NCBI RefSeq assembly: GCF_008064665.1
Contig: NZ_VRZA01000004.1
Span: 1 to 64,000 of the forward strand
Length of the DNA stretch: 64,000 bases
Reading direction: 5' to 3'
Source of the DNA: Parahaliea maris
Lineage (GTDB): Bacteria; Pseudomonadota; Gammaproteobacteria; Pseudomonadales; Halieaceae
Part shown: positions 52,032 to 60,885 of the stretch, piece after piece
How positions within the stretch are numbered: position 1 is the stretch's first letter
Layout: each line of letters starts with the position of its first letter
The notes under the pieces: model-generated
The model's database searches: none
What the model saw: the letters and a program-made list of their open reading frames with translations, nothing else
What the model was told of the DNA's origin: nothing
Position numbers and translations under genes: made by a program

Positions 52032-53194
52032 TGGCACAACTGGCAGCAGTAATCGGTACCGGCCAGACCCGGTACAAGACCCGGCGCGGCGACGTTTCCA
52101 TCGCCGGCCTCCTGCGCGAGGCCGCCGTCAATGCCCTCGAGGACGCCGGCCTCGGGTTTGAGGATATCGACGCCGTGGTGATCGGCAAGGCGCCGGACAT
52201 GTTCGAGGGCATCGTCATGCCCGAGTGTTACCTGGCAGACGCCCTGGGCGCCAACGGCAAACCCATGCTGCGGGTGCACACCGCGGGTTCAGTGGGGGGC
52301 TCCACCGCGCTGGTGGCGGCCTCCCATGTGCAGAGCGGCACCTTCCGCCGGGTCCTCACGGTCACCTTCGAGAAACAGTCCGAGTCCAATGCCATGTGGG
52401 CGCTGTCCACCCCCCAACCCTTCGCCGTGCACCTCAACGCCGGCGCCGGGGGCTATTTTGCCCCGATTATTCGCGAGTACATGCGCCGTTCCGGAGCGCC
52501 TTACGATGTGGGCATCAAGGTCGCGGTGAAGGATCGCCTGCACGGAGCCCGCAACCCGCTCGCCCATCTGCAGAAGCCCGATATCACCCTGCAGGAGGTG
52601 GAGGAGTCCATGATGCTGTGGGACCCGATTCGCCTGCTGGAGGCCTGTCCGTCCTCGGACGGGGCCTGTGCCATGGTGATTGCCGCCGAGGATGCCGTGG
52701 ACTCCAGCCCCCGGCCCCCGGCGTGGATTCGCGGTGGGGCCATGCGCTCGGAGCCGACCATGTACGCCGGGCGCGAGGAAGTGAACCCCCGCGCGGGGCG
52801 CGACTGCGCTGCCGATGTCTACGCCCAGGCGGGTATTCGCGATCCCCGCAGGGAGCTCGACTGCGCCGAAATCTACGTTCCCTTCAGCTGGTACGAACCC
52901 ATGTGGCTGGAGAACCTGGGCTTTGCCGAGGAGGGCCAGGGCTGGCGCCTCACCATGGAAGGGGCCACGTCCATGGATGAGGGGGGGGACATTCCCTGGA
53001 ATCCTTCCGGGGGGGTGCTGTCCTCAAACCCTATTGGCGCTTCGGGCATGATCCGCTTCGCCGAAGCGGCTCGCCAGGTGCGCGGTGACGCCGGCGCCCA
53101 CCAGGTGGAGGGAGCCAGACTCGCCATGGGGCATGCCTATGGCGGCGGTGCCCAGTTCTTCGCCATGTGGATTGTCGGGGCCGATAAACCCTGA
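52031..53194 (+). CDS. thiolase-fold protein, Ser in place of catalytic Cys
   Basis: 387-residue SCPx-type thiolase-fold protein. The nucleophile loop reads RVHTAGSVGGSTALVAASHV; aligned with classic loops ending GSTAL, the Cys position is Ser. Other blocks are GLGFEDIDAVVIGKAPDMF near the N-terminus, CPSSDGACAMVIA, and NPSGGVLSSNPIGASGM near the end, with HAYGGGAQFFAMWIVG closing. It probably pairs with a DUF35 protein as an aldolase or a CoA-acyl transfer enzyme. Fourth gene of the operon. Confidence 0.88.
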   Translation: MAQLAAVIGTGQTRYKTRRGDVSIAGLLREAAVNALEDAGLGFEDIDAVVIGKAPDMFEGIVMPECYLADALGANGKPMLRVHTAGSVGGSTALVAASHVQSGTFRRVLTVTFEKQSESNAMWALSTPQPFAVHLNAGAGGYFAPIIREYMRRSGAPYDVGIKVAVKDRLHGARNPLAHLQKPDITLQEVEESMMLWDPIRLLEACPSSDGACAMVIAAEDAVDSSPRPPAWIRGGAMRSEPTMYAGREEVNPRAGRDCAADVYAQAGIRDPRRELDCAEIYVPFSWYEPMWLENLGFAEEGQGWRLTMEGATSMDEGGDIPWNPSGGVLSSNPIGASGMIRFAEAARQVRGDAGAHQVEGARLAMGHAYGGGAQFFAMWIVGADKP

Positions 53195-53297
53195 TTTTCC
53201 TTTCCCCACACGGATTCAGGCCATCTCGCTTCCGCCGGGACCGGTGGACTGCATCCGTTACCCAACTAGACTGTCAACAACAGCCGAGGACGTCGTT

Positions 53298-54926
53298 ATG
53301 ACAAGGCATTTCAATATTGCCGACCTGTTTGAAATGGTTGCCGACAAGGTTCCCGGTCGCGATGCGCTGGTGTGTGGGAGCCAGCGTGCCAGCTACGGCC
53401 AGCTCGAGCAACGGGCCAACCGGCTCGCCCACTACCTGGCCAGTCGCGGGGTAGGGCCAGGCGATCATGTTGGTCTGTATCTCTATAACTGTAACGAATA
53501 CCTTGAAGGCATGCTGGCCTGTTTCAAATTGCGTGCGGTGCCCATCAACGTCAACTACCGCTACGTCCGCGATGAACTGCTGTATATCTTCGATAACGCT
53601 GACTTGGTGGCCTGCCTGCATCATCGGGAGTTCGCTCCGCATATCGCCGAGGTGCTGGAGGCGGCCCCGAAACTGACCACACTGGTCTACGTGGACGACG
53701 ACAGCGCAGCGGATGTCGATGCCGTGGGCAGCGCTGAATACGAATCGGTGCTGGCCGGCCAGAGTGCGGAGCGGGATTTTCCCGAGCGGGCTGACGACGA
53801 CCTGTTCGTGCTCTATACCGGCGGTACCACTGGCATGCCCAAGGGAGTGATGTGGCCGCACAAGGCCGTGTTTTATGCCGCCATGGGGGGCGGGGGCTGG
53901 TATCACCCGGACGGGGCCATCAGTGAGCCGGAGCAGATCGCATCCCGGGTGGGCGATTTCCCCATTATCGGCATGGCGCTGGCGCCGCTGATGCACGGCG
54001 CCTGCTGGTGGTACGCCTGTATCCAGTTGCTGGCGGGGAATACGGTAGTGCTCAATCCCCACCACTCTCTAGTGGGCGAACAGGTCTGGAGCATTGCCGA
54101 GCGGGAAAAGGTCAACTCGGTGACCATCGTCGGTGACGCCATGGCCATTCCCCTGCTGGAATCGCTGGAGGCCAACCCCGGGCGCTGGGACCTCAGTGCT
54201 ATTTTCAATATCGGCTCCGGTGGCGCCGTGTTCTCCGAAAGCAAGCAGGATGCCTTCAAGGAACACTTCCCCAATGCCTTCATCACCAACTCCTTCGGCT
54301 CCTCGGAAAGCGGCAGCATGGGCCTGGATGGCGGCGGCAAGCGCGGTGAAGGGCTTGGCAATGTCAGCCGCAGTGATTTCATGTCGGTGCTGGTGGAGCA
54401 GGGCGACGCGCGCTGGCGCCACGCCCAGCCCGGGGAAACCGGTATCTTCTCCCGCGGCGGGCACATTCCCACCGGCTACTACGGCGACCCGGAAAAAACC
54501 GCCGGGACCTTTGTATCGGTGGAAGGCCAGACCTGGCTGCTGACCGGCGACGAAGCCCGCCTGGAAGCCGACGACAGCATCACTGTTTTCGGCCGCGGCA
54601 GTAATTGCATCAACACAGGCGGAGAAAAGGTCTACCCTGAAGAGGTAGAGCAGGCGCTTAAAATCCACCCCGCGGTGTTCGATTGCCTCGTGGTTGCCAC
54701 CCCCGATGAGCGCCTCGGCAGCAAGGTGACTGCCGTGGTGGCAGCCCGGCCGGGCGCCGAACTGAGCCTCGAATCGCTGCAAAGCGTTGCACGGGAGCAC
54801 ATTGCGGGGTACAAGATTCCCAGGGAACTGCACCTGGTGGAAGAAGTGCCCAGGGCACCAAGTGGCAAGCCGGCCTATCCAAAGGCGCTCGAGATTGCCC
54901 TGTCGGGGCGCCACCTGGCGAGTTAG
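53298..54926 (+). CDS. AMP-forming acyl-CoA ligase, FadD19-like
   Basis: 542-residue ANL ligase. NIADLFEMVADKVPGRDALVCG, ANRLAHYLASRGVGPGDHVGLYLYN and NVNYRYVRDELLYIFDNADLV at the N-terminus, phosphate loop LYTGGTTGMPKGVMWPHKAV (about residue 172), FGSSESGSMG and GRGSNCINTGGEKVYPEEVE near the C-terminus closely follow what I remember of mycobacterial FadD19, which activates the C8 side chain of cholesterol-type steroids. GAGGA precedes the ATG. It lies 103 bases after the thiolase gene, perhaps with its own promoter. Confidence 0.9.
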   Translation: MTRHFNIADLFEMVADKVPGRDALVCGSQRASYGQLEQRANRLAHYLASRGVGPGDHVGLYLYNCNEYLEGMLACFKLRAVPINVNYRYVRDELLYIFDNADLVACLHHREFAPHIAEVLEAAPKLTTLVYVDDDSAADVDAVGSAEYESVLAGQSAERDFPERADDDLFVLYTGGTTGMPKGVMWPHKAVFYAAMGGGGWYHPDGAISEPEQIASRVGDFPIIGMALAPLMHGACWWYACIQLLAGNTVVLNPHHSLVGEQVWSIAEREKVNSVTIVGDAMAIPLLESLEANPGRWDLSAIFNIGSGGAVFSESKQDAFKEHFPNAFITNSFGSSESGSMGLDGGGKRGEGLGNVSRSDFMSVLVEQGDARWRHAQPGETGIFSRGGHIPTGYYGDPEKTAGTFVSVEGQTWLLTGDEARLEADDSITVFGRGSNCINTGGEKVYPEEVEQALKIHPAVFDCLVVATPDERLGSKVTAVVAARPGAELSLESLQSVAREHIAGYKIPRELHLVEEVPRAPSGKPAYPKALEIALSGRHLAS

Positions 54927-54932
54927 AAGCAG

Positions 54933-55775
54933 ATGTCTGTGGGGCGGGAGGGCAACACCGTGGAAGAGCTGGATATCAGCACCGAAAACTGCATCATCGA
55001 GCAGGATGGTCACGTCCTGATCGTGACCCTCAATCGTCCGGAGGCGAAAAACGCCTTTACGCCCGCCATGCTGTTGGGGATGTACCGGGCCTGGCGCCTG
55101 CTGGACCAGGAGGAGGACCTCTACTGCGCCATACTCACCGCCAATGGCAACACCTTCTGTGCCGGAATGGACCTGAAGGCCGGCCCCGACGGCCAGGAGG
55201 CCAATGAGGAGTTCCTGGCAGTGATGGCCGAAGTGCCCAACGTGCACTGGCAGGCGCTGTTACGGGACAACCTGCCGAGTAAACCCATTCTGCTGGCGGT
55301 CGAGGGCTATGCCCTGGCCGGCGGCACCGAGATTCTCCAGGGCACCGACATCCGGATCGCCGCCGAGGACGCCGTGTTCGGGGTCACTGAGGTGGCCCGG
55401 GGCCTGTATCCCATGGGCGGGTCCACGATCCGCCTGCGGCGCCAGATACCCTACTGCATTGCCGCCGAGATGCTGTTGTGCGGTGAGCACATGAGTGCCC
55501 AGCGGGCCCTCGAGTGCGGGCTGATCAACCGTATCGTGCAGCCCGGCGAAGCCCTTACCACCGCCCGCGGCATGGCCCGGCGTATCTGCCAGAACGGGCC
55601 ACTGGCCGTCCAGGCGGTGACCTGCTCCCTGCGCGAACACCAGGAAAACATGGCGGAAGAGTCGGCCATGGTCGCCTCCGATGCCCTCGCCGGCCCGGTG
55701 TTTGCCTCGGCGGATGCCCGGGAGGGCATGCAGGCCTTCAAGGAGAAGCGGCCTCCGCGCTTCACCGGCGAGTGA
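54933..55775 (+). CDS. crotonase-family enoyl-CoA hydratase (EchA19-like)
   Basis: 280-residue crotonase. Oxyanion-hole blocks TLNRPEAKNAFTPAML, ANGNTFCAGMDLKAGPDG and VEGYALAGGTEILQGTDIRIAAEDAVFGVTEVARGLYPMGG are intact. The position directly after a FadD19-like ligase matches the fadD19-echA19 adjacency known from actinobacterial cholesterol loci. The ATG at 54933 is six bases after the ligase stop; a GTG at 54960 with a better GGGAGGG site is an alternative start. Confidence 0.88.
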   Translation: MSVGREGNTVEELDISTENCIIEQDGHVLIVTLNRPEAKNAFTPAMLLGMYRAWRLLDQEEDLYCAILTANGNTFCAGMDLKAGPDGQEANEEFLAVMAEVPNVHWQALLRDNLPSKPILLAVEGYALAGGTEILQGTDIRIAAEDAVFGVTEVARGLYPMGGSTIRLRRQIPYCIAAEMLLCGEHMSAQRALECGLINRIVQPGEALTTARGMARRICQNGPLAVQAVTCSLREHQENMAEESAMVASDALAGPVFASADAREGMQAFKEKRPPRFTGE

Positions 55776-55866
55776 GCAGAGGCTCTGCCGATTCCGGCAC
55801 GCGTCCGTCGCCCGCTCGCTCAACTTCCGCATCCATTACTTCCCACTTTGTTACCAGAGAGGTTTT

Positions 55867-56550
55867 ATGTCCCAACAGGCCAGTGTTTTTAGTGCGGTCG
55901 CGGCCGAGCGTCGCTCACTGCGGGCCTTTTTACCGCAACCGGTTGACCAGGCAACCCTCGAGGCCATCTTTGTCGACGCGGCCCAGGCGCCCAGCAACTG
56001 CAATACCCAGCCATGGCAGGTGCACGTGGCATCGGGCTCCGTCCTGGAGGAACTGCGCAGGCTCCTGCCGGAGAAATTCCTGGCGGGGGAATTCAGCATG
56101 GATTTTCCCTACGACGGCACCTATGAGGGCGTCTACAAGGATCGTCAGTATGGGGCCGCCAAGGCACTGTACGACTCCCTCGGCATCAGCCGCGAAGACA
56201 AGGCCCGCCGCCAGGAGGCCTTCATGCGCAATTTCACCTTCTTCGATGCGCCCCATGTAGCCTTCCTGTTCCTGCCGGAACCCTTCGGCCTGCGCGAAGC
56301 CGCCGATCTCGGCATGTTTGCCCAGACCCTGATGCTGGCCATGACCGCCCGGGGCCTCGGCAGCTGCCCCCAGACAGCCCTGAGCTTCCTGGCCAACCCG
56401 GTGCGGGAAACGCTGGGCATCGAGGGCACCAATAAACTGTTGTTCGGGATTTCCTTCGGCTACCCGGACCCGGAGGACGCGGTCAACAGCTGCCGCACCG
56501 AGCGCGCCCCGCTGACCGACTTTGTCCGCTTCCACGGGGGGCAGGCGTGA
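55867..56550 (+). CDS. nitroreductase-family flavoprotein
   Basis: 227-residue FMN nitroreductase-fold protein. RRSLRAFLPQPVDQATLEAI at the N-terminus, DAAQAPSNCNTQPWQVHV as FMN-phosphate block and GLGSCPQTALSF near 165 are typical. It may act as an ene-reductase or flavin oxidoreductase on a CoA pathway intermediate. AGAGAGG precedes the ATG at 55867. Its stop overlaps the GTG of the following crotonase gene. Confidence 0.88.
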   Translation: MSQQASVFSAVAAERRSLRAFLPQPVDQATLEAIFVDAAQAPSNCNTQPWQVHVASGSVLEELRRLLPEKFLAGEFSMDFPYDGTYEGVYKDRQYGAAKALYDSLGISREDKARRQEAFMRNFTFFDAPHVAFLFLPEPFGLREAADLGMFAQTLMLAMTARGLGSCPQTALSFLANPVRETLGIEGTNKLLFGISFGYPDPEDAVNSCRTERAPLTDFVRFHGGQA

Positions 56551-57302
56551 GCGAGGTCCTGCTGCAACAACGCCACGGCGCCGTCCTGCAACTCACACTC
56601 AATCGCCCGCACAAGAAAAACGCCATCGACAATGCCCTGTGGATTGCCCTGCGGGAAGCCTTTACCGCGGCGGCGGAGGATGACAGCGTGCGCTGCGTGG
56701 TCCTGCACGGCGCCGGGGACAATTTCAGCGCCGGGGTGGATCTCTCCAGCTTCACCGACGCCGGTGAGGGTGAGCACCCCTTTGAATCCGCCGCCCGCGC
56801 GGTGGCGGACTTCGACAAGCCCTTTATCGCTGCGGTGCACGGTGTCGCGGTGGGCGGCGGCGCAACCGTCCTGTTTCACGCCGACATGGTGTACGCCGGC
56901 GAAAGCCTGCGCTTGCGGCTGCCCTTTGCCGCACTGGCCCTGCCGCCGGAGTGGGCCAGCAGTTACATGCTGCAGGCCAATATCGGCGCCCAGCGAGCGG
57001 CGGAGCTGTTCTACAGCGCCGAGTGGATTGACGCCGGTCGCGCGCGGGAGCTCAACCTGGTACTGGAGGTGGTGCCGGAGGCCGAATTGCTGGAGCGGGC
57101 GCTGGCCCGGGCGCAGATCGTGGCGCGCTGGCCGCTGAACGGGCTGCGCGAGATCAAGCGCTGCCTGCGCCTGCCTCACCGGGCCGCTATCGACGCGGCC
57201 TTCGCCGCGGAGCAGGCCGCCATGGCGCGCCAGGCCGGCTCAGCGGAAAACATCGAGGCGGTGATGGCCATCATGGAGAAGCGCGAGCCCCGCTTCGACT
57301 GA
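56547..57302 (+). CDS. enoyl-CoA hydratase/isomerase
   Basis: 251-residue crotonase with LTLNRPHKKNAIDNALW, GDNFSAGVDLSSF and VHGVAVGGGATVLFHADMVYAGESLRLRLPFAALALPPEWASS. The Glu equivalents of the hydratase site are partly replaced (LPPEWASS), as in many isomerase-type members. GTG start at 56547 overlaps the nitroreductase stop (GTGA). Last gene of the plus-strand operon, convergent with ribB. Confidence 0.88.
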   Translation: MSEVLLQQRHGAVLQLTLNRPHKKNAIDNALWIALREAFTAAAEDDSVRCVVLHGAGDNFSAGVDLSSFTDAGEGEHPFESAARAVADFDKPFIAAVHGVAVGGGATVLFHADMVYAGESLRLRLPFAALALPPEWASSYMLQANIGAQRAAELFYSAEWIDAGRARELNLVLEVVPEAELLERALARAQIVARWPLNGLREIKRCLRLPHRAAIDAAFAAEQAAMARQAGSAENIEAVMAIMEKREPRFD

Positions 57303-57320
57303 TGGGCGGCGCAGCCCCGC

Positions 57321-58433
57321 TCAGGGCTGGATAAATTCGGTGACTTCCAGGTTGAAGCCGGACAGCGCGTTGAAGTGGACCGGGGCTGACAGCAGACGCA
57401 TCTTGCCCACACCCAGGCGCTTGAGAATCTGGGAGCCGGTGCCGATGACCCGGTAGTTCTGGGTGCCGTCGGAGCTGGCGGGTCCCGCTACCAGAGGGGG
57501 TTCCGGGAACTGGCGAACTTCATCCAGCAGGGATGCTGCGCTCTGGTCCTGACCGATCATGATCACCGCGCCGCAACCCTCCTCGGCGACGCGCTGCATG
57601 GCGCGGCGATAGGACCAGCCTTCACTGCCGTCGATTCGGGTACCGAGTACATCACGCAGGGTGTTGACGGTCTGTACCCGCACCAGGCAGGCCTCGTCCT
57701 CGCGGATTTCACCGCGGGTCATGGCGAAATGCAGGGTGTCATCCACCAGGTCGTGGAACGTGTGCAACTCAAATTCACCGAACTCGGTTGTCACCGTTTT
57801 GCTGTCGCTGAGTTCCACCGACTGCTCATGCAGGGCGCGATACTCGATCAGGTCGGCAATGGTGCCCATGCGCAGGCCGTGTTTTTCGGCAAACACTTCC
57901 AGTTGCGGACGGCGCGCCATGGTGCCGTCCTCGTTCATGATCTCGACGATCAGCGCCGCCGGCTCGAACCCGGCCATGCGCGCCAGGTCCACGCCGGCCT
58001 CGGTATGGCCGGCCCGGCGCAGTACACCGCCGGGCTTGGCCACCAGCGGGAAGATGTGGCCCGGCTGGATGATGTCGGTGGGGCTGGCCGTTGCGGCTAC
58101 CGCCTGATGGACGGTGTGGGCGCGCTGCACCGAGCTGATGCCGGGGCCCTTGCGCTCGGCGGCGTCGATGGAGACGGTAAAGTTGGTCTCGTGCTGGGAG
58201 CGATTGTCACGCACCATCAGCGGTAGCTGCAGGCGCCGGGCACGCTCCTCGGTAATCGGCATGCAGATCAGGCCGCAGGCCTCGCTGGCGAAAAAGGTAA
58301 TGATCTCTGGCGTGACCGCTTCCGCGGCCACGATCAGGTCACCTTCGTTCTCCCGGTCCTCGTCGTCCATCAGGATGACCATCTTGCCCGCGCGGATGTC
58401 GTCGAGAATGTCGGGGATGCTGCTGAGAGCCAT
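57321..58433 (-). CDS. ribB: 3,4-dihydroxy-2-butanone-4-phosphate synthase with degenerate RibA domain
   Basis: 370 residues. The N-terminal 200 residues are a complete DHBP synthase (ILMDDEDRENEGDLIVAAE, FFASEACGLICMP, GHIFPLVAKPGGVLRRAGHTEAGVDLARMAG), which makes the four-carbon riboflavin precursor from ribulose-5-phosphate. The C-terminal half has the GTP cyclohydrolase II fold (CLVRVQTVNTLRDVLGTR) but lacks the zinc Cys cluster normally found in CxSECLTGD/LRCDCG, so it cannot bind zinc. This is the RibBX-type arrangement known from proteobacteria. It is 13 bases after the thiolase gene. Confidence 0.92.
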   Translation of the reverse strand: MALSSIPDILDDIRAGKMVILMDDEDRENEGDLIVAAEAVTPEIITFFASEACGLICMPITEERARRLQLPLMVRDNRSQHETNFTVSIDAAERKGPGISSVQRAHTVHQAVAATASPTDIIQPGHIFPLVAKPGGVLRRAGHTEAGVDLARMAGFEPAALIVEIMNEDGTMARRPQLEVFAEKHGLRMGTIADLIEYRALHEQSVELSDSKTVTTEFGEFELHTFHDLVDDTLHFAMTRGEIREDEACLVRVQTVNTLRDVLGTRIDGSEGWSYRRAMQRVAEEGCGAVIMIGQDQSAASLLDEVRQFPEPPLVAGPASSDGTQNYRVIGTGSQILKRLGVGKMRLLSAPVHFNALSGFNLEVTEFIQP

Positions 58434-58446
58434 GGGAATCTCCGGG

Positions 58447-59628
58447 TTACAGCAGCTCGATGCCTACCGCAGTGGCCTCACCGCCACCGATACACAGGGC
58501 GGCAACGCCGCGCTTCTTGCCGTATTTCTGCAGGGCGTACATCAGGCTGACGATGATCCGCGAACCGGTGGAGCCAATCGGGTGGCCCTGGGCGCAGGCG
58601 CCGCCGTGGACATTGACCTTGGCGTGGTCGAGGCCGAGGTCCTGCATGGCCAGCATGGTGACCATGGCGAAGGCTTCGTTGATCTCGAACAGGTCAACGT
58701 CCTCGCTGCTCCAGCCGGTCTTTTCGAACAGCTTCTGCATGGCACCGATGGGCGCGATGGTGAACTCGGCCGGTTCCTGGCTGTGGCGTGAGTGGGCCAC
58801 GATGCGAGCCATCGGCTTGAGGCCGCGGCGTTCTGCTTCACTCTCGGCCATCAGCACCAGGGCGCTGGCGCCGTCGGAAATCGAGCTGGAATTGGCCGCA
58901 GTGATGGTGCCTTCCTTGTCAAAGGCCGGGCGCAGGTTGGGGATCTTGTCGATGGCGGCCTTGTGGGGCTGCTCGTCGTCTTCCACTACCACGTCGCCCT
59001 TGCGGGTCTTGACGGTGACCGGCACGGTTTCCGCTTTCAGGGAGCCGTCTTCGATGGCGGTCTTGGCGCGGGTCAGGGACTCCACGGCGAAGGCGTCCAT
59101 CTGCTCCCGGGTCAGGCCGCGTTCGTTGGCGGTCTGCTGGGCGAAGCTGCCCATGGCACGGCCGGTGTAGGCGTCTTCCAGGCCATCCAGGAACATGTGG
59201 TCGTAAACGGTTTTGTGGCCGGCGCGCAGACCGCCCCGGGCGCCAGGCATGACGTAGGGTGCGTTGGTCATGCTTTCCATGCCACCGGTCACCACCACCT
59301 TGTTGGTGCCAGCCGCGATGCTGTCGTAGCCGTAGATGGTGGCCTGCATGCCGCTGCCGCAGAGCTTGTTCAGGGTGACCGCACCCGCGCTCTTGGGGAT
59401 ACCGGCACCGATGGCCGCCTGGCGGGCCGGGCCCTGCTTCAGGCCGGCGGGGAGAACGCAGCCCATGAAGACTTCGTCCACATCGGCCGCGTCTACGCCG
59501 CTGCGGGCGATGGCTTCGGCGATGGCAGTGGCGCCCAGTTCGGGGGCGGTGACTTCAGCCAGGCTGCCCTGCAGGCCTCCCATGGGAGTGCGGGCACCGG
59601 CGACGATGACGACTGCTTCTTGGCTCAT
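58447..59628 (-). CDS. acetyl-CoA C-acetyltransferase (thiolase)
   Basis: 393-residue conventional thiolase, with the nucleophilic Cys in TLNKLCGSGMQATIYGYDSI (about residue 88), His in NEAFAMVTMLAM and GHPIGSTGSRIIV, and the second Cys in ALCIGGGEATAVGIE. Catalyses acetoacetyl-CoA formation or cleavage. Unlike the two thiolase-fold proteins at 51-53 kb, all catalytic residues are here. Upstream partner of ribB on the minus strand. Confidence 0.94.
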   Translation of the reverse strand: MSQEAVVIVAGARTPMGGLQGSLAEVTAPELGATAIAEAIARSGVDAADVDEVFMGCVLPAGLKQGPARQAAIGAGIPKSAGAVTLNKLCGSGMQATIYGYDSIAAGTNKVVVTGGMESMTNAPYVMPGARGGLRAGHKTVYDHMFLDGLEDAYTGRAMGSFAQQTANERGLTREQMDAFAVESLTRAKTAIEDGSLKAETVPVTVKTRKGDVVVEDDEQPHKAAIDKIPNLRPAFDKEGTITAANSSSISDGASALVLMAESEAERRGLKPMARIVAHSRHSQEPAEFTIAPIGAMQKLFEKTGWSSEDVDLFEINEAFAMVTMLAMQDLGLDHAKVNVHGGACAQGHPIGSTGSRIIVSLMYALQKYGKKRGVAALCIGGGEATAVGIELL

Positions 59629-59759
59629 GGTGTGGTTCCGGTCAGGTTAGTGGAGTGGAAGCGGGGCCACAGCCGCCGGGCGGTGGACCCTGAAATGGGC
59701 GCTCATTTAGCCACAGACCCGCCCCGCACTCAAGCGCGCGAGTCTGTGCGCCCGGGGCC

Positions 59760-60758
59760 TCAGGACTCCCCCTGGCGGGGATCGAACAGCTTGCCCCGGG
59801 CCACCTCGCGGTAGCGCATGGGGCTCACCCCGTGGTGGCGCCGGAACAGCCGGGCGAAGTAGCTCACATCCTGCAGGCCCAGTTGCCAGCTGATTTCGGC
59901 GATGCTCAGGTTGCTGCGGCGCAGGAGGTCGCGGGCGGTGGTCAGGCGCAGGCTGTTGAGGTACTGCTGGGGGCTGTAGCCGGTGGCGTTGCGAAAACGG
60001 CGTCCCAGGGTGCGCGGACTCACGTCGAGTTGCTGCGCCAGACTCTCCAGGTTGACCCCGCTGGCCAGATGCTCCTGCAGGTACTGCTGGGCTTGCAGCA
60101 CGGTTTCATCGTGGTGACTGCTGCGGGGGCCGTCCTGGTAGGCCGCGGCCCGGAACGAACGGCGGATCTCTGGTGAAAACTGCTGTTCCACCGCTCTCGC
60201 CACCCGGGTGCCAAACCAGTCCTCGACGATGTGCACCATCAGGTCGGCGATGGAATTGACGCTGCCGACGCAGTAGATGTTGTCACTCTGGGTGATCAGG
60301 TGCCGGGTCTTGAGCTGCACCCGGGGGTAGCGCCGGGCGAAGCGCTTGAAATAGTTCCAGTGGGTGGTGGCGGGGCGCCCGTCCAGCAGCCCCGCCTCGG
60401 CCAGCAGGCAACTGGCGGTGCCCACGCTGCAGATGCGGGTGCCGCGGCTGGCGATAGTCGCCAACTGGTGCAACCAGGGCGCAGCGCTGTTCAGGGTGGG
60501 CTGGGGCGTGCGCCAGATGGCGGGCAGTATCAGCAGGTCCAGTTGCGACAGCGCGCGGAAGGGCAGGTCGGGGGTCAGCTGGATACCGCTGGCCAGGCGC
60601 AGGGGAGTCGTGTCGGGTCCGGTCAGCAGGAAGCGGGCCTGGGGCTGGCCCCGTTCGCTGACGCTGGCCATCTGGCTGGCGGCCTGCAGTATCTCCATCG
60701 GCAGGGTTACGCTGCTGGCGAGGGCATCGGGGTAGAGGGCGGCGGCGGCGGTGTACAT
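59760..60758 (-). CDS. GlxA-type AraC-family regulator
   Basis: 332 residues: an N-terminal DJ-1/PfpI-like domain (ASSVTLPMEILQAA, LLILPAIWRTPQP, GTRICSVGTASCLLAEAGLLDG, TTHWNYFKRFARRYP) and a C-terminal double helix-turn-helix of the AraC type (LESLAQQLDVSPRTLGRRFRNATGYSPQQYLNSLRLTTARDLL, EISWQLGLQDVSYFARLFRRHHGVSPMRYR). The start at 60758 (YTAAAALYPD) is preferred. The Cys in the nucleophile elbow (SVGTASC) is kept nearby but the position is atypical. Divergent from fabY; control of fabY is possible but not shown. Confidence 0.87.
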   Translation of the reverse strand: MYTAAAALYPDALASSVTLPMEILQAASQMASVSERGQPQARFLLTGPDTTPLRLASGIQLTPDLPFRALSQLDLLILPAIWRTPQPTLNSAAPWLHQLATIASRGTRICSVGTASCLLAEAGLLDGRPATTHWNYFKRFARRYPRVQLKTRHLITQSDNIYCVGSVNSIADLMVHIVEDWFGTRVARAVEQQFSPEIRRSFRAAAYQDGPRSSHHDETVLQAQQYLQEHLASGVNLESLAQQLDVSPRTLGRRFRNATGYSPQQYLNSLRLTTARDLLRRSNLSIAEISWQLGLQDVSYFARLFRRHHGVSPMRYREVARGKLFDPRQGES

Positions 60759-60885
60759 TGACGGAAATGGCCGGAGGAAGCGGTGTGTCCAAAATAGCAT
60801 AAAAAGTGACAAAAATACCCTGATGGCATTGGGGTGAGCGGCCGTACACTGGCCTTCTTCATGTCATAAAGAGGTGGTAGTGGTA

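Noticed and set aside
57312-57329. CAGCCC/GGGCTG hairpin at the ribB/crotonase convergence
   Set aside because: Only six base pairs, overlapping the ribB stop and without a T-tract on either strand; not strong enough to list as a terminator.
58447-59628. Possible third Cys-less thiolase
   Set aside because: The Cys (KLCGSGMQ) and both His loops are intact, so it is a conventional acetyltransferase.
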